Source: Rhizobium sp. CFBP 8762
GTDB taxonomy: Bacteria; Pseudomonadota; Alphaproteobacteria; Rhizobiales; Rhizobiaceae
Assembly: GCF_014841565.1 (NCBI RefSeq)
Contig: NZ_JACYUD010000002.1
Location: 414,628-478,627, forward strand
DNA: 64,000 nucleotides
Direction: 5' to 3'
Each line of letters begins with the position of its first letter. The first letter of the stretch is position 1. The notes below the pieces were generated by a model. The model ran no database searches, was not told where the DNA came from, and was given only the letters and a program-made list of their open reading frames with translations. This document shows positions 45,067 to 53,419 of the stretch, piece after piece. The position numbers and the translations under genes are program-made.

Positions 45067-45513
45067 CTATTTCGCGATCTTCCCTAGATAGGCGTCCAGT
45101 CTTTCACCCTTCATCACCAGCTTCGGCTTCAACTTGGCCGCCTTGGCGGTTACCGCTTCCATATTGGTGGCATTGCCAGCCTGAATGACCCCGATCATCG
45201 ACATCATCAAGTGTGGCGGGCAATAGTACATATACACGCCTTCCTTATCGATTGTTACAGTGAACGGCTCGTCCAGCTTGCTCTTCCAGGGGGTCACGCC
45301 TTCCGGTGTTACATAGGATTGCACGTAATGGCTGGTGTTCTTTGGCTGGAATGTGACGGTGTCCCCCACCTCCACCTTGACGAAGGCAGGTTCGAACACC
45401 ATTCCGCCGTCTGCACCGTAGTTCAGCATATTAATGGTATGATCGGCAGCCAGTGCCGGAGCAGCCAAGGCGAAGGTTGCGCAAATGATGGTTGCGAGGC
45501 GGACATGTTTCAT
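45067..45513 (-). CDS. Pseudoazurin (blue copper protein)
   Basis: 148 residues with a signal peptide (cleavage after ALAA near 23). The type 1 copper ligands are all visible: His62 (NTSHYV), Cys98 and His101 (YYCPPHLM), and Met106, with the family spacing. Pseudoazurins carry single electrons in the periplasm, classically to nitrite reductase or cytochrome peroxidase. No denitrification gene is nearby. Instead its start overlaps the stop of a siderophore-type ABC ATPase by four bases (ATGA), making it the last gene of that operon. AGGGAAG lies before the ATG. Confidence 0.93.
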   Translation of the reverse strand: MKHVRLATIICATFALAAPALAADHTINMLNYGADGGMVFEPAFVKVEVGDTVTFQPKNTSHYVQSYVTPEGVTPWKSKLDEPFTVTIDKEGVYMYYCPPHLMMSMIGVIQAGNATNMEAVTAKAAKLKPKLVMKGERLDAYLGKIAK

Positions 45514-46304
45514 GATGCTTCCCTATGAAAACTGATGGTGCGTGGACGAACGGGTTGGATGACCGGGTGACCGGCGCTGTCGTGGAGAATTTCAACAGGA
45601 ACGCCGTAGGTTTTGGACACCAGTTCCGGCGTCAGGACGTCTGCAGGTGCGCCAAACGCCTGACACCGACCACCTCCCAACACCAGCAGCCGGTCGGCGT
45701 ACTGGGCGGCGAGATTGAGATCGTGCAGGACAACGACAGAGGTCCAGTTGTTGCGTCGGGTTTCCTGCACCAGCAATTCCAGCAAGCTCATCTGGTGCTT
45801 CATATCCAGTGCGCTGCAGGGCTCGTCCAGAAGCATGGCTTTGGGTTCACGCATCAACACCTGCGCAAACAGCGCCATTTGCCGCTGTCCACCGCTCAGC
45901 GAGGCGATATAGCGGTCTGCCAGATGGAGAATGCCCGTTTCCTGAAGCTTTTCGAGTGCAAGTGTCAAAATTTCATCATCGATATGAAGCTGCAGCTTTC
46001 CAAGACGGCCAAGGACCACCACTTCCAGAACCGTCAATGCGACATCTGCATTGTTATCCTGAGACATGTAGGAAAAGTGATCACGCCAGTGCGACGGTGG
46101 ACGCTCGGCCATGACCAAATCACCCAGCCGTATACGGCCGGACGAAATCGGTAACTCGCCGAACAAAGCACGCAGCAGCGTTGTTTTGCCCGTGCCGTTT
46201 GGCCCCAGAATTGCGTGGACGTGGCCGGGCTGCAAATGCGCGGAGAGATCGCTGACGATGACCTGACCGCCCCTGCGAATTTCAACCGAGTCAAGATGGA
46301 TCAT
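45510..46304 (-). CDS. Iron-siderophore-type ABC transporter ATPase (FecE family)
   Basis: 264 residues. Walker A GPNGTGKTT (about 34-42), Q-loop SQDNNADVAL, signature LSGGQRQM, Walker B LLDEPCSALD and the switch VVLHDLNLAAQYAD fit the FecE/FepC/HmuV class. I chose the ATG at 46304, which overlaps the permease stop by four bases; the longer open frame upstream is an artefact through the permease gene. It would energise uptake of a ferric siderophore or other metal chelate. Confidence 0.93.
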   Translation of the reverse strand: MIHLDSVEIRRGGQVIVSDLSAHLQPGHVHAILGPNGTGKTTLLRALFGELPISSGRIRLGDLVMAERPPSHWRDHFSYMSQDNNADVALTVLEVVVLGRLGKLQLHIDDEILTLALEKLQETGILHLADRYIASLSGGQRQMALFAQVLMREPKAMLLDEPCSALDMKHQMSLLELLVQETRRNNWTSVVVLHDLNLAAQYADRLLVLGGGRCQAFGAPADVLTPELVSKTYGVPVEILHDSAGHPVIQPVRPRTISFHREAS

Positions 46305-47350
46305 AGGGACCTCTTGCGCGCAAAAATGAGCCACAATAAAAATGGCACGCCGACAATGGCCGTGATGATGCCAACCGGGAACAGCGCGCCGGGAACAATC
46401 GACTTCGACAAAACTGAAGCCGCTGACAACATGACGGCGCCCGCCAGAAGCGACATGGGCAGATAGAAGCGCTGGTCCTCGCCGACGACCATGCGGGCAA
46501 TGTGTGGAGCGACAAGACCGATAAAACCAATGACGCCGACAAAGCTTGTCGCGGTGGCCGTCATGATCGCCACGACGGCCAGAACCTCGATGCGCAAACG
46601 ACTGACATTGACGCCGAGGCTTGCGGCACGGGCTTCGCCCATGCGCAACGCTGCCAGCTTCCAGGAATAACCGAGCAGGATCAGGCAACTAACGAATGTG
46701 ACACCAGCGGTAATGGCGAGCGTGGGCCAGGTGGTTTTGGTCAGACTGCCAAACAGCCAGAACAGAATTTGTTGCGCAAGCTCCGGCGAGGATAAAAACT
46801 GGAGCAACGACAACAACGATTGAAACAGAAAGAGCAGCGCGATGCCGCCTAGAATAATGGTTTCGCCGCTTACCCGGCGCATGGCCGACAGCGCAAACAG
46901 GAATGCTGCTGCCAGCATGGAAAAAATGAAGGCACCGAGGGGGACCGAAATCATCGGCTCCAGCCCAAACCCGCCGAAGTAGAGGCTGAGCGCGGCACCG
47001 AAACCGGCGGCAGCCGCCATACCAAGCGTGTAGGGGCTAGCCATCGGGTTGTTCAGCAGCGTCTGCATCTGCGCACCACCCGCGCCCAGTGCGGCACCAA
47101 CCACCAGAGCCATCAGCGCCATCGGTAGACGCAACGACATGACGATGGCATCCGTCATTGCATCACTGTCGCCGATGCGAAATATCGAAGACACCACCGC
47201 AGCAGGGCTGAGCATGGACGGCCCGGTTGCAACATCCAGTACGAAAGACACAAGCGCGATTAAGAGGAACAGAAAGATGGCATGCCAGCGCCGCCTCTCG
47301 CGTATGCGGTGGGCGGCAATCGCGGTGCCGATTGCGGAGGGTGTCAGCAT
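46301..47350 (-). CDS. Iron-siderophore-type ABC permease (FecCD family)
   Basis: 349-residue inner-membrane permease with about ten hydrophobic segments. LRLPMALMALVVGAALGAGGAQMQTLLNNPMASPYTLGMAAAAGFG is the FecCD hallmark region (shown here in part: ALGAGGAQMQTLLNNPMASP), followed later by FVGVIGFIGLVAPHIARMVVGEDQR. A single permease of this type forms a homodimer. It follows the binding-protein gene after a 205-base gap containing a hairpin repeat. Confidence 0.93.
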   Translation of the reverse strand: MLTPSAIGTAIAAHRIRERRRWHAIFLFLLIALVSFVLDVATGPSMLSPAAVVSSIFRIGDSDAMTDAIVMSLRLPMALMALVVGAALGAGGAQMQTLLNNPMASPYTLGMAAAAGFGAALSLYFGGFGLEPMISVPLGAFIFSMLAAAFLFALSAMRRVSGETIILGGIALLFLFQSLLSLLQFLSSPELAQQILFWLFGSLTKTTWPTLAITAGVTFVSCLILLGYSWKLAALRMGEARAASLGVNVSRLRIEVLAVVAIMTATATSFVGVIGFIGLVAPHIARMVVGEDQRFYLPMSLLAGAVMLSAASVLSKSIVPGALFPVGIITAIVGVPFLLWLIFARKRSL

Positions 47351-47377
47351 TGGGTCTCTGTACCGTTGCGCGTTCTG

Positions 47378-47444
47378 GAGCAGTTGTGTTTACACATTGT
47401 CCAGCCGTAACAGCGATACCGCATTTACGGCTGGACAGTGCTCT
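47378..47444. repeat. 67-base palindromic intergenic repeat, copy 2
   Basis: GAGCA ... TGCTC ends with an inner stem GTCCAGCCGTAA / TTACGGCTGGAC. The core TTGTCCAG-CGTAA and the length match the element at 14047-14113. It lies in the 205-base gap between the binding-protein and permease genes of the siderophore-type operon and could act as an mRNA hairpin. I see nothing else in that gap. Confidence 0.7.
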
Positions 47445-47555
47445 GGGCATCAGCTTTAGAGGCGCAACCTCGAGCGAAGTATTGAAAGTGAGCGCCAGCA
47501 AACCGTGCGAAATCGACCTCGCCCCGCACGCCTAACATGCGGGGCGGCTAATCGA

Positions 47556-48653
47556 TCAGGGATTAAGCCCGATCATGAAAGTGCCCTTTGGTGTAACCGG
47601 AAGGTACTTTTTGTAGTAGTCAATGTAGTTCGCATTCGGATCAACATCGCTGAACTGCTCAGGATACAGTTGCTTGGCCATGAACTGCACGAGTGCGAAA
47701 TCCGAAAGTGTGCGCGATGCGCCCTGATAGACCGCATAGACCTTGTTGTTCTTGACTGCTGGCAGTTCGCTCCAGCCGTCGCGGGCCAGAAACCCCTTCA
47801 GACGATCACTGGCTTCACCTTCTTCAATACCCTGACCCATCAGGATCGACGATGGGATTTTGCGGCGCTCATTGCCGGAAAGGAAGATGGCTTCAGGTTT
47901 TGAGGTCAGCACCTGCTCAGGGTTGATGGGCCCAAACCACTCGACAAAGGGTGCCGCGATATTATCGCCACCGGCTGCGGTCGCCATCGCGCCCCACATG
48001 TTCTTGCCATAGGTAAAGGAGTATTCACCCGGGCCCTTGTTGCCAAACTCGGTGTAGACGCGGGGCTTGGCAGCGTTGGCCTTGGCAACCCGCGCGGCGA
48101 CGTCATCGAGCGAGCCCTTGTAGAAATCAGCGATTTCCTTGGCGCGGGCTTCTTCACCAACGATCTCACCAAGAACGAGCGTCGAGGCTACGTGGCGCTC
48201 CACCGTCTGCGCATTGTAATCGACAACGACCACGGGAATGCCAGCTTCTTCAATGCGATCGGCATCAAGGCCAAGCGCCTTGTACTGCCAGTCAGCCAGA
48301 ATAACGACATCAGGCTTGAGGCTCAGTACCTTTTCAACCGAGAAGTTCTGGACTTCAACTTCACCAACGTCTGGAATGTCTTTCAGCGACGGGCGGTGCT
48401 TGATGTGCATGTCCCAGTTTGCAGGAATCCAGCCTTCCCAGGCTTCGCGCGAGATGCCAACAACCTTGTCGAACGCTTTTTCGCCGCCAATGGCCATGTA
48501 GTCTTCAAAATAGAAGCCAAGCAGCACGCGCTTGGCAGGCAGATCAACCTTGACCTCACGACCGATGACGTCGGTGATGGTCTTGACCTCTGCGAGCGCT
48601 GCCGATGACATCAAGCTGACACCGAGACCGAAGGCAATCGCTGCCCGTTTCAT
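47556..48653 (-). CDS. Iron-siderophore-type periplasmic binding protein (FecB/TroA-like fold)
   Basis: 365 residues with a signal peptide (MKRAAIAFGLGVSLMSSAALA, cleavage near 21). The mature start ITDVIGREVKVDLPAKRVL is typical of Peripla_BP_2 metal-chelate binders, as are KPDVVILADWQY and the long backbone helix region. I chose the ATG at 48653; the open frame extends much further upstream but that part is not protein-like. It heads a leftward operon with a FecCD permease, FecE ATPase and pseudoazurin. The ligand may be a siderophore, haem or another metal complex. Confidence 0.92.
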   Translation of the reverse strand: MKRAAIAFGLGVSLMSSAALAEVKTITDVIGREVKVDLPAKRVLLGFYFEDYMAIGGEKAFDKVVGISREAWEGWIPANWDMHIKHRPSLKDIPDVGEVEVQNFSVEKVLSLKPDVVILADWQYKALGLDADRIEEAGIPVVVVDYNAQTVERHVASTLVLGEIVGEEARAKEIADFYKGSLDDVAARVAKANAAKPRVYTEFGNKGPGEYSFTYGKNMWGAMATAAGGDNIAAPFVEWFGPINPEQVLTSKPEAIFLSGNERRKIPSSILMGQGIEEGEASDRLKGFLARDGWSELPAVKNNKVYAVYQGASRTLSDFALVQFMAKQLYPEQFSDVDPNANYIDYYKKYLPVTPKGTFMIGLNP

Positions 48654-48678
48654 CCAATTTCCAGAACGCACTTTGTAT

Positions 48679-48702
48679 CTCCATAAGAATACTCTTATGG
48701 AG
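48679..48702. promoter_or_regulatory. Perfect palindrome upstream of the siderophore-type operon
   Basis: 10-base arms CTCCATAAGA (48679-48688) and TCTTATGGAG (48693-48702) with a 4-base centre, 25 bases before the binding-protein start. It may be an operator for a metal-responsive repressor or a 5'-leader hairpin. It does not look like the Irr, RirA, Fur/Mur or B12-riboswitch patterns I know. Confidence 0.6.
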
Positions 48703-48785
48703 CCTTTACATATCTTGACATACGACTGCAAGTTTAAAGTTGAATATAAGGAACGATTTGGTTCGTTGCACGCAGATAAGAACAC

Positions 48786-48809
48786 AAAAAAGCCGCCCGT
48801 AGGCGGCTT
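48786..48809 (-). terminator. Rho-independent terminator of the DEAD-box helicase gene
   Basis: AAGCCGCC and GGCGGCTT form an 8-base stem with loop CGTA. On the minus strand it is followed by six T's, 41 bases after the helicase stop. Confidence 0.88.
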
Positions 48810-48849
48810 AGGGGTATCATATGCTCTCAAACGCACGAACGCGAGAAAA

Positions 48850-50631
48850 CTAGTTGGGCCGCCGACTTCGTGGCTTACCATCGCCTTTGGCAAAAGCGGG
48901 CTTGCCCGGCTTCTTGGCCCATGGCTTGGCATCGCCAGCTTCCGCGCGCTTGGGACGCTCACCCCGGTCGTTGGACTTCGGCGCGCTGTAAGACTTTTTC
49001 GGTCCGGCCTTTGCGTAGTTGCGCGCAGACAGGTCCGGCGGGCTGGAAAGCTGCATAATCTTGATGCCGTTATCGAGCATCCGGTTCGGACCAACAGCCT
49101 TTACGAACGCGTCGGCGCTCCCGGCGGCCAGTTCCACATAGGTCTCGTCCTGCTGCATCTTGATCTGGCCAATGTCGCGCTTGGTGATCTTGCCCACGCG
49201 GCACAGCATGGGGATCAGCCAGCGCGGCTCGGCATTTTCGGCGCGGCCAACAGACACGGTGAACCACACGCTTTCGCCAAACTCTTCGCGTGGGCTGCGA
49301 CGCTCTTCCGTGACGGGTCCGGTATCGAGCAGGTCTTCCGGAGCAGAACGACCAACACGGTACAGGCGCACGAATGCGGCAGCAACCTGCTCGGCACTGT
49401 GGCGCGACAAAAGCTGCTGAACGAAATCCTTTTCCTCATCCTGAATCGCATCGTTCAGGTTCGGGTCTGCCAGCAGGCGCTCGTCGTCACGGGCGGTCAC
49501 GTCGTCTGCCGATGGCGGACGGGCCCATTCGGCGCGAATGTCGGCGGACTGCAACAGACGCTCGGCCTTGCGGCGGGCGCTGCCGGGAACGATCAGCGCG
49601 CTGACACCCTTGCGACCGGCGCGGCCTGTACGGCCACTGCGATGCAGCAGTGTTTCAGGGTTGGTTGGCAGGTCTGCGTGAATGACGAGTTCCAGACCCG
49701 GCAAGTCAATGCCGCGAGCGGCAACGTCGGTGGCAATGCAGACGCGAGCGCGGCCGTCGCGCATAGCCTGAAGCGCATGGGTGCGCTCGTTCTGGCTGAG
49801 CTCGCCAGACAGCGCGACAACCGAAAAGCCGCGATTGTTAAACCGGGCCATCAAATGGTTGACGGTGGCGCGGGTGTTGCAAAACACCAGCGCATTCTTG
49901 GCTTCATAATAGCGCAGAACGTTGATAATTGCGTTTTCCCGGTCCTGCGGGGTAACGGTAAGAGCACGATATTCGATATCGACGTGCTGCACCTGCTCGG
50001 TGGAGGCGCTGATGCGGACGGCATCGCGCTGATAGCTTTTCGCAAGCGTCGCGATAGGGCGTGAAACCGTCGCCGAAAACATCAGGGTGCGGCGCTCGGC
50101 AGGTGCTGATTCGAGGATAAATTCCAGATCCTCGCGGAAGCCAAGGTCCAGCATTTCATCGGCTTCGTCCAGAACTGCTGCTTTCAGCTTGGACATATCC
50201 AGCGATTTGCGGGTGATATGGTCACGCAGGCGACCGGGCGTACCGACCACAATGTGCGCGCCGCGCTCCAGCGTGCGACGCTCGGTGCGCATATCCATGC
50301 CGCCAACGCAGGAAGCAACGGTGGCACCGGTCAACTCGTAGAGCCATTCCAGTTCGCGCTTGACCTGCAATGCCAGTTCACGGGTGGGGGCAACCACCAG
50401 CGCCAGTGGCGCACCAGGTGCTCCAAATTTTTCAGCGCCATCCAGCAGTTGCGGTGCCAGCGCCAAACCGAAGGCCACGGTCTTGCCGGAGCCGGTCTGC
50501 GCTGAAACGAGCGCGTCCGCATCTCCCAGTTCGTGGCCCAAAACCGCCTTTTGTACGGGGGTCAGGGTGCTGTAGCCGCGCTTGGTGAGCGCCTGGGCAA
50601 TCGCCGGAACGATGCCTTCAAACTCTGTCAT
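48850..50631 (-). CDS. DEAD-box RNA helicase with DbpA RNA-binding domain
   Basis: 593 residues. Helicase core motifs: AQTGSGKT (44-51), PTRELALQ, DEADEMLDLGF, FSATVSRP, and HRSGRTGRAGRKG. After a linker, about residues 440-520 match the DbpA-type RNA-recognition domain (TVSVGRAENAEPRWLIPMLCR, KMQQDETYVELAA), followed by a basic, low-complexity tail rich in Lys, Pro and Gly. Such proteins act in ribosome assembly or RNA decay at low temperature. I chose the ATG at 50631 (MTEFEGIVPA). Confidence 0.94.
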   Translation of the reverse strand: MTEFEGIVPAIAQALTKRGYSTLTPVQKAVLGHELGDADALVSAQTGSGKTVAFGLALAPQLLDGAEKFGAPGAPLALVVAPTRELALQVKRELEWLYELTGATVASCVGGMDMRTERRTLERGAHIVVGTPGRLRDHITRKSLDMSKLKAAVLDEADEMLDLGFREDLEFILESAPAERRTLMFSATVSRPIATLAKSYQRDAVRISASTEQVQHVDIEYRALTVTPQDRENAIINVLRYYEAKNALVFCNTRATVNHLMARFNNRGFSVVALSGELSQNERTHALQAMRDGRARVCIATDVAARGIDLPGLELVIHADLPTNPETLLHRSGRTGRAGRKGVSALIVPGSARRKAERLLQSADIRAEWARPPSADDVTARDDERLLADPNLNDAIQDEEKDFVQQLLSRHSAEQVAAAFVRLYRVGRSAPEDLLDTGPVTEERRSPREEFGESVWFTVSVGRAENAEPRWLIPMLCRVGKITKRDIGQIKMQQDETYVELAAGSADAFVKAVGPNRMLDNGIKIMQLSSPPDLSARNYAKAGPKKSYSAPKSNDRGERPKRAEAGDAKPWAKKPGKPAFAKGDGKPRSRRPN

Positions 50632-50794
50632 ATCTCGTCTTTCGGAATGTCGGTGTCTCGCGCCCAATACCGGATTTTCGTTTCGGAACAGGCACAGTCG
50701 CCACGGCCCACACATTGCGGGCCAGTTCTATACCCTTTCATACCGTCGTTTGCTGAAATTGTACAGGGCGGTTTGCCGCTCATCCCCATCTGCT

Positions 50795-50826
50795 AAAAAG
50801 AAACCCTCCGGCGCCGCCGGAAGGTT
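50795..50826 (-). terminator. Hairpin terminator after glgX
   Basis: A GC-rich stem (ACCTTCCGG / CCGGAGGGT on the minus strand, one mismatch) followed by TTCTTTTT, directly downstream of the glgX stop. Confidence 0.8.
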
Positions 50827-50834
50827 CGTCGTGT

Positions 50835-52919
50835 TTAAGCCGGATGGAGAACCGCAAGGCTGCGTGGGCCCATCGTATAACTGTCCTTCAAGGCCTCACC
50901 CTCACCATCCACATAAGTGGGATCTGAGGTCGTAAGGTTCAGACGCCAGCCGGATGTGCTTTCCGGTAGTTTGAAATCGATATCGCCGTCATACGGATTG
51001 AACAGCACGAGGGCCTCCGACCAGACATCCTCGACATCAGCCAGATCGGCGCGGGAGAGATGAACGCCGATGGTGGTGCCGCCCTCTTCCCAATGCTCCT
51101 GCTGCTGGTTGCCGCCGCCGGGATTGATCCAATTGATCTCCATTCCATCACGGAAACTTTCACGCCGGAACAGCGGCTGCGCTGCACGAAGTGCCGTCAG
51201 GCGGCTGGCGAAAGCGCTGAGCGATTCATCCGCCTCAGACAGTTCCTCCCAACGAACCCAACTGATTTCATTATCCTGGCAATAACCGTTGTTGTTGCCG
51301 TCCTGCGTGCGACCGAATTCGTCACCGGCCAGCAGCATGGGCGTGCCGTGGGACAGAAACAGCGTGGCCAGCATATTGCGTTTCTGGCGCTCGCGCACCT
51401 CTAGGATACCGGCATCATCCGTCTTGCCTTCGGCACCGTAGTTGAAGCTGCGGTTATGGTCGTGGCCATCCTTGTTATCCTCGCCATTGGCCTCGTTGTG
51501 CTTTTCATTGTAGGACACGAGGTCGTTGAGCGTGAAGCCATCGTGCGCCGCCAGAAAGTTGACGCTGGACCACGGGCGACGCCCACGAATATCATAGATA
51601 TCGCCGGAGCCGAGAATACGCGCTGCAAAACCCGGTGCGGTGTGCTCCGTATTCAGCCAGTATTCACGGACATTGTCACGGTAGCGGTCGTTCCACTCGG
51701 CCCAGCCGGGTGGGAAGCCGCCAAGCTGGTAGCCGCCGGGGCCAATATCCCATGGCTCACCAATCAGCTTGACCTTGGCCAGAACCGGATCCTGCGTCAT
51801 CACATCGAAGAAGCCACCGCGTTGATCGAACCCCTCCGGCTCACGGCCCAGAATGGTGCCGAGATCGAAGCGGAAGCCATCCACATGCATGTGCTCCACC
51901 CAATAGCGCAGCGAGTCCGTCACCATTTGCAACACGCGCGGATGGGATGTGTTGACGGTGTTTCCCGTGCCAGTATCGTTGATGTAATAGCGGTGGTTAT
52001 CCGGCAGCGTGCGGTAGTAGGAGAAATTGTCGATGCCCTTGAACGACAGCGTTGGGCCAAGCTCGTTACCCTCGGCGGTGTGGTTGTACACCACGTCGAG
52101 AATAACCTCGATACCCGCATCGTGGAAGGTGCGCACCATATCCCGAAAACCGACGAGACCGCGAGGGCCGTAATAGCGGGACGCAGGCGCGAAGAAGCTA
52201 AGCGTGTTGTAGCCCCAGAAGTTCTTCAAGCCACGGTCCAGCAAATGCTGATCATCAGGGAACTCATGCACCGGCAAAAGTTCCACCGACGTAATGCCAA
52301 GTGCCTTGATGTAGTCAACAATGGCCTTGTGCTCCAAGCCCTCAAACGTGCCGCGCAGTTCCGGCGGCAAAGCTGGATGAAGCTGGGTAAAACCCTTCAC
52401 ATGGGTTTCGTACAAGGTAGTATTGGACCATGGGATATTCGGGCGGCGGTCATCGTGCCAGTCATAGGCACGCGGGTCGACCACGCGGCACTTGACCATT
52501 TCGGCCGCATTGTCGCGCGTGTCGAATGTCAGGTCTTTGTCTTCGGAATAGATATCGTAGGCAAAATGCGCGTCCGACCATTTCAAAGCGCCGGAAAGTT
52601 CGCGGGCATAGGGGTCGATCAGCAATTTGTTGGCGTTGAACCGATGGCCAGCGCCCGGATCGTACGCGCCATGGACGCGAAAGCCGTAGAGGGCACCGGG
52701 CTTCAAACCAGGCACGTAACCATGCCAGACTTCGTTGGTATATTCCGGCAGCGTCAGCCGGGCAACTTCGTGTTCGCCGCTGTCATCGAACAGGCAGAGT
52801 TCCACCCGTTCTGCATGGGCGGAAAACAGCGCGAAATTAACGCCACGTCCATCCCAATTTGCCCCCAACTCTTCAAAATTACCAGATTCGATAGAATACA
52901 GACTGTCAGTCATGCCCAT
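50835..52919 (-). CDS. glgX: Glycogen debranching enzyme GlgX
   Basis: 694-residue GH13 isoamylase-type enzyme that removes short branches from phosphorylase-limited glycogen. An N-terminal carbohydrate-binding module (LGANWDGRGVNFALFSAHAE) precedes the catalytic barrel: VYNHTAEG, DGFRFDLGTILG (nucleophile Asp), LIGEPWDIG (acid Glu) and AAHDGFTL. The length is normal. Two close ATGs are possible starts (52919 and 52913). A divergent DUF2934 gene and malQ lie next to it, making a glycogen-breakdown cluster. Confidence 0.95.
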   Translation of the reverse strand: MGMTDSLYSIESGNFEELGANWDGRGVNFALFSAHAERVELCLFDDSGEHEVARLTLPEYTNEVWHGYVPGLKPGALYGFRVHGAYDPGAGHRFNANKLLIDPYARELSGALKWSDAHFAYDIYSEDKDLTFDTRDNAAEMVKCRVVDPRAYDWHDDRRPNIPWSNTTLYETHVKGFTQLHPALPPELRGTFEGLEHKAIVDYIKALGITSVELLPVHEFPDDQHLLDRGLKNFWGYNTLSFFAPASRYYGPRGLVGFRDMVRTFHDAGIEVILDVVYNHTAEGNELGPTLSFKGIDNFSYYRTLPDNHRYYINDTGTGNTVNTSHPRVLQMVTDSLRYWVEHMHVDGFRFDLGTILGREPEGFDQRGGFFDVMTQDPVLAKVKLIGEPWDIGPGGYQLGGFPPGWAEWNDRYRDNVREYWLNTEHTAPGFAARILGSGDIYDIRGRRPWSSVNFLAAHDGFTLNDLVSYNEKHNEANGEDNKDGHDHNRSFNYGAEGKTDDAGILEVRERQKRNMLATLFLSHGTPMLLAGDEFGRTQDGNNNGYCQDNEISWVRWEELSEADESLSAFASRLTALRAAQPLFRRESFRDGMEINWINPGGGNQQQEHWEEGGTTIGVHLSRADLADVEDVWSEALVLFNPYDGDIDFKLPESTSGWRLNLTTSDPTYVDGEGEALKDSYTMGPRSLAVLHPA

Positions 52920-53084
52920 GCGTGTGCTGCCCCTATAAACAATGTCTAATAAGCTTTTCGCCGGTCATTTGTTCCATGCTAACCTTTCACTTTGTTGACA
53001 ACCATCTGGTCAGGAACAAAACCTGTGCTACTTTGTTGGTCGTATGACCTCAAGCTTGTAGAGGCATACTCAAGGAGGAAGTTC

Positions 53085-53408
53085 ATGTCCGACGAAAAAG
53101 AATCCCGCATCAGAGACCGCGCCTACGATAAGTGGGTTAGCGAAGGCCGCCCGGATGGCCATCATGATCGCCATTGGCAGGAAGCAGCGACGGAACTGGC
53201 GGGCGAATTGCCCGATAGCGAAACTTCACTTTCCTCGTCCGAGGACAGCCCCATTCTCCAGTCCCAGAACGGAGTTGATGACGCTGGTGGGCCGGCAGAA
53301 CCCGGCACCCTCTCGCCAGAAAAGATTACAGCCGAAAGTCTGGCTGCGGAGGCCGGTACGGCCCCAACAAATATCGCCAGTGCACGCGGCAAGCGTTCGC
53401 GGAGTTAA
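53085..53408 (+). CDS. DUF2934 domain protein
   Basis: 107 residues. The N-terminal third (RIRDRAYDKWVSEGRPDGHHDRHWQEA) is DUF2934, a short conserved domain of unknown function common in rhizobia. The rest is acidic, Ser/Pro/Ala-rich and probably disordered. A strong AAGGAGGAAG site fixes the start at 53085. It lies between divergent glgX and convergent malQ, and DUF2934 genes are often found near glycogen or stress genes, so a link to storage metabolism is possible but unproven. Confidence 0.85.
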   Translation: MSDEKESRIRDRAYDKWVSEGRPDGHHDRHWQEAATELAGELPDSETSLSSSEDSPILQSQNGVDDAGGPAEPGTLSPEKITAESLAAEAGTAPTNIASARGKRSRS

Positions 53409-53419
53409 ACCTGTAACCG

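Noticed and set aside
46305-46688. A longer N-terminus for the siderophore-type ATPase
   Set aside because: These codons run through the permease gene in another frame; the protein family starts at the ATG at 46304, which overlaps the permease stop in an ATGA.
48532-50064. A 510-codon open frame on the plus strand opposite the DEAD-box helicase gene
   Set aside because: It is antisense to a clear helicase gene, its product is His/Arg/Ala-rich with no domain, and it has no ribosome site. High-GC codon bias on one strand produces such frames.
51456-52949. A 497-codon open frame opposite glgX
   Set aside because: It is a shadow of glgX on the other strand; the product has no recognisable family and there is no start signal.
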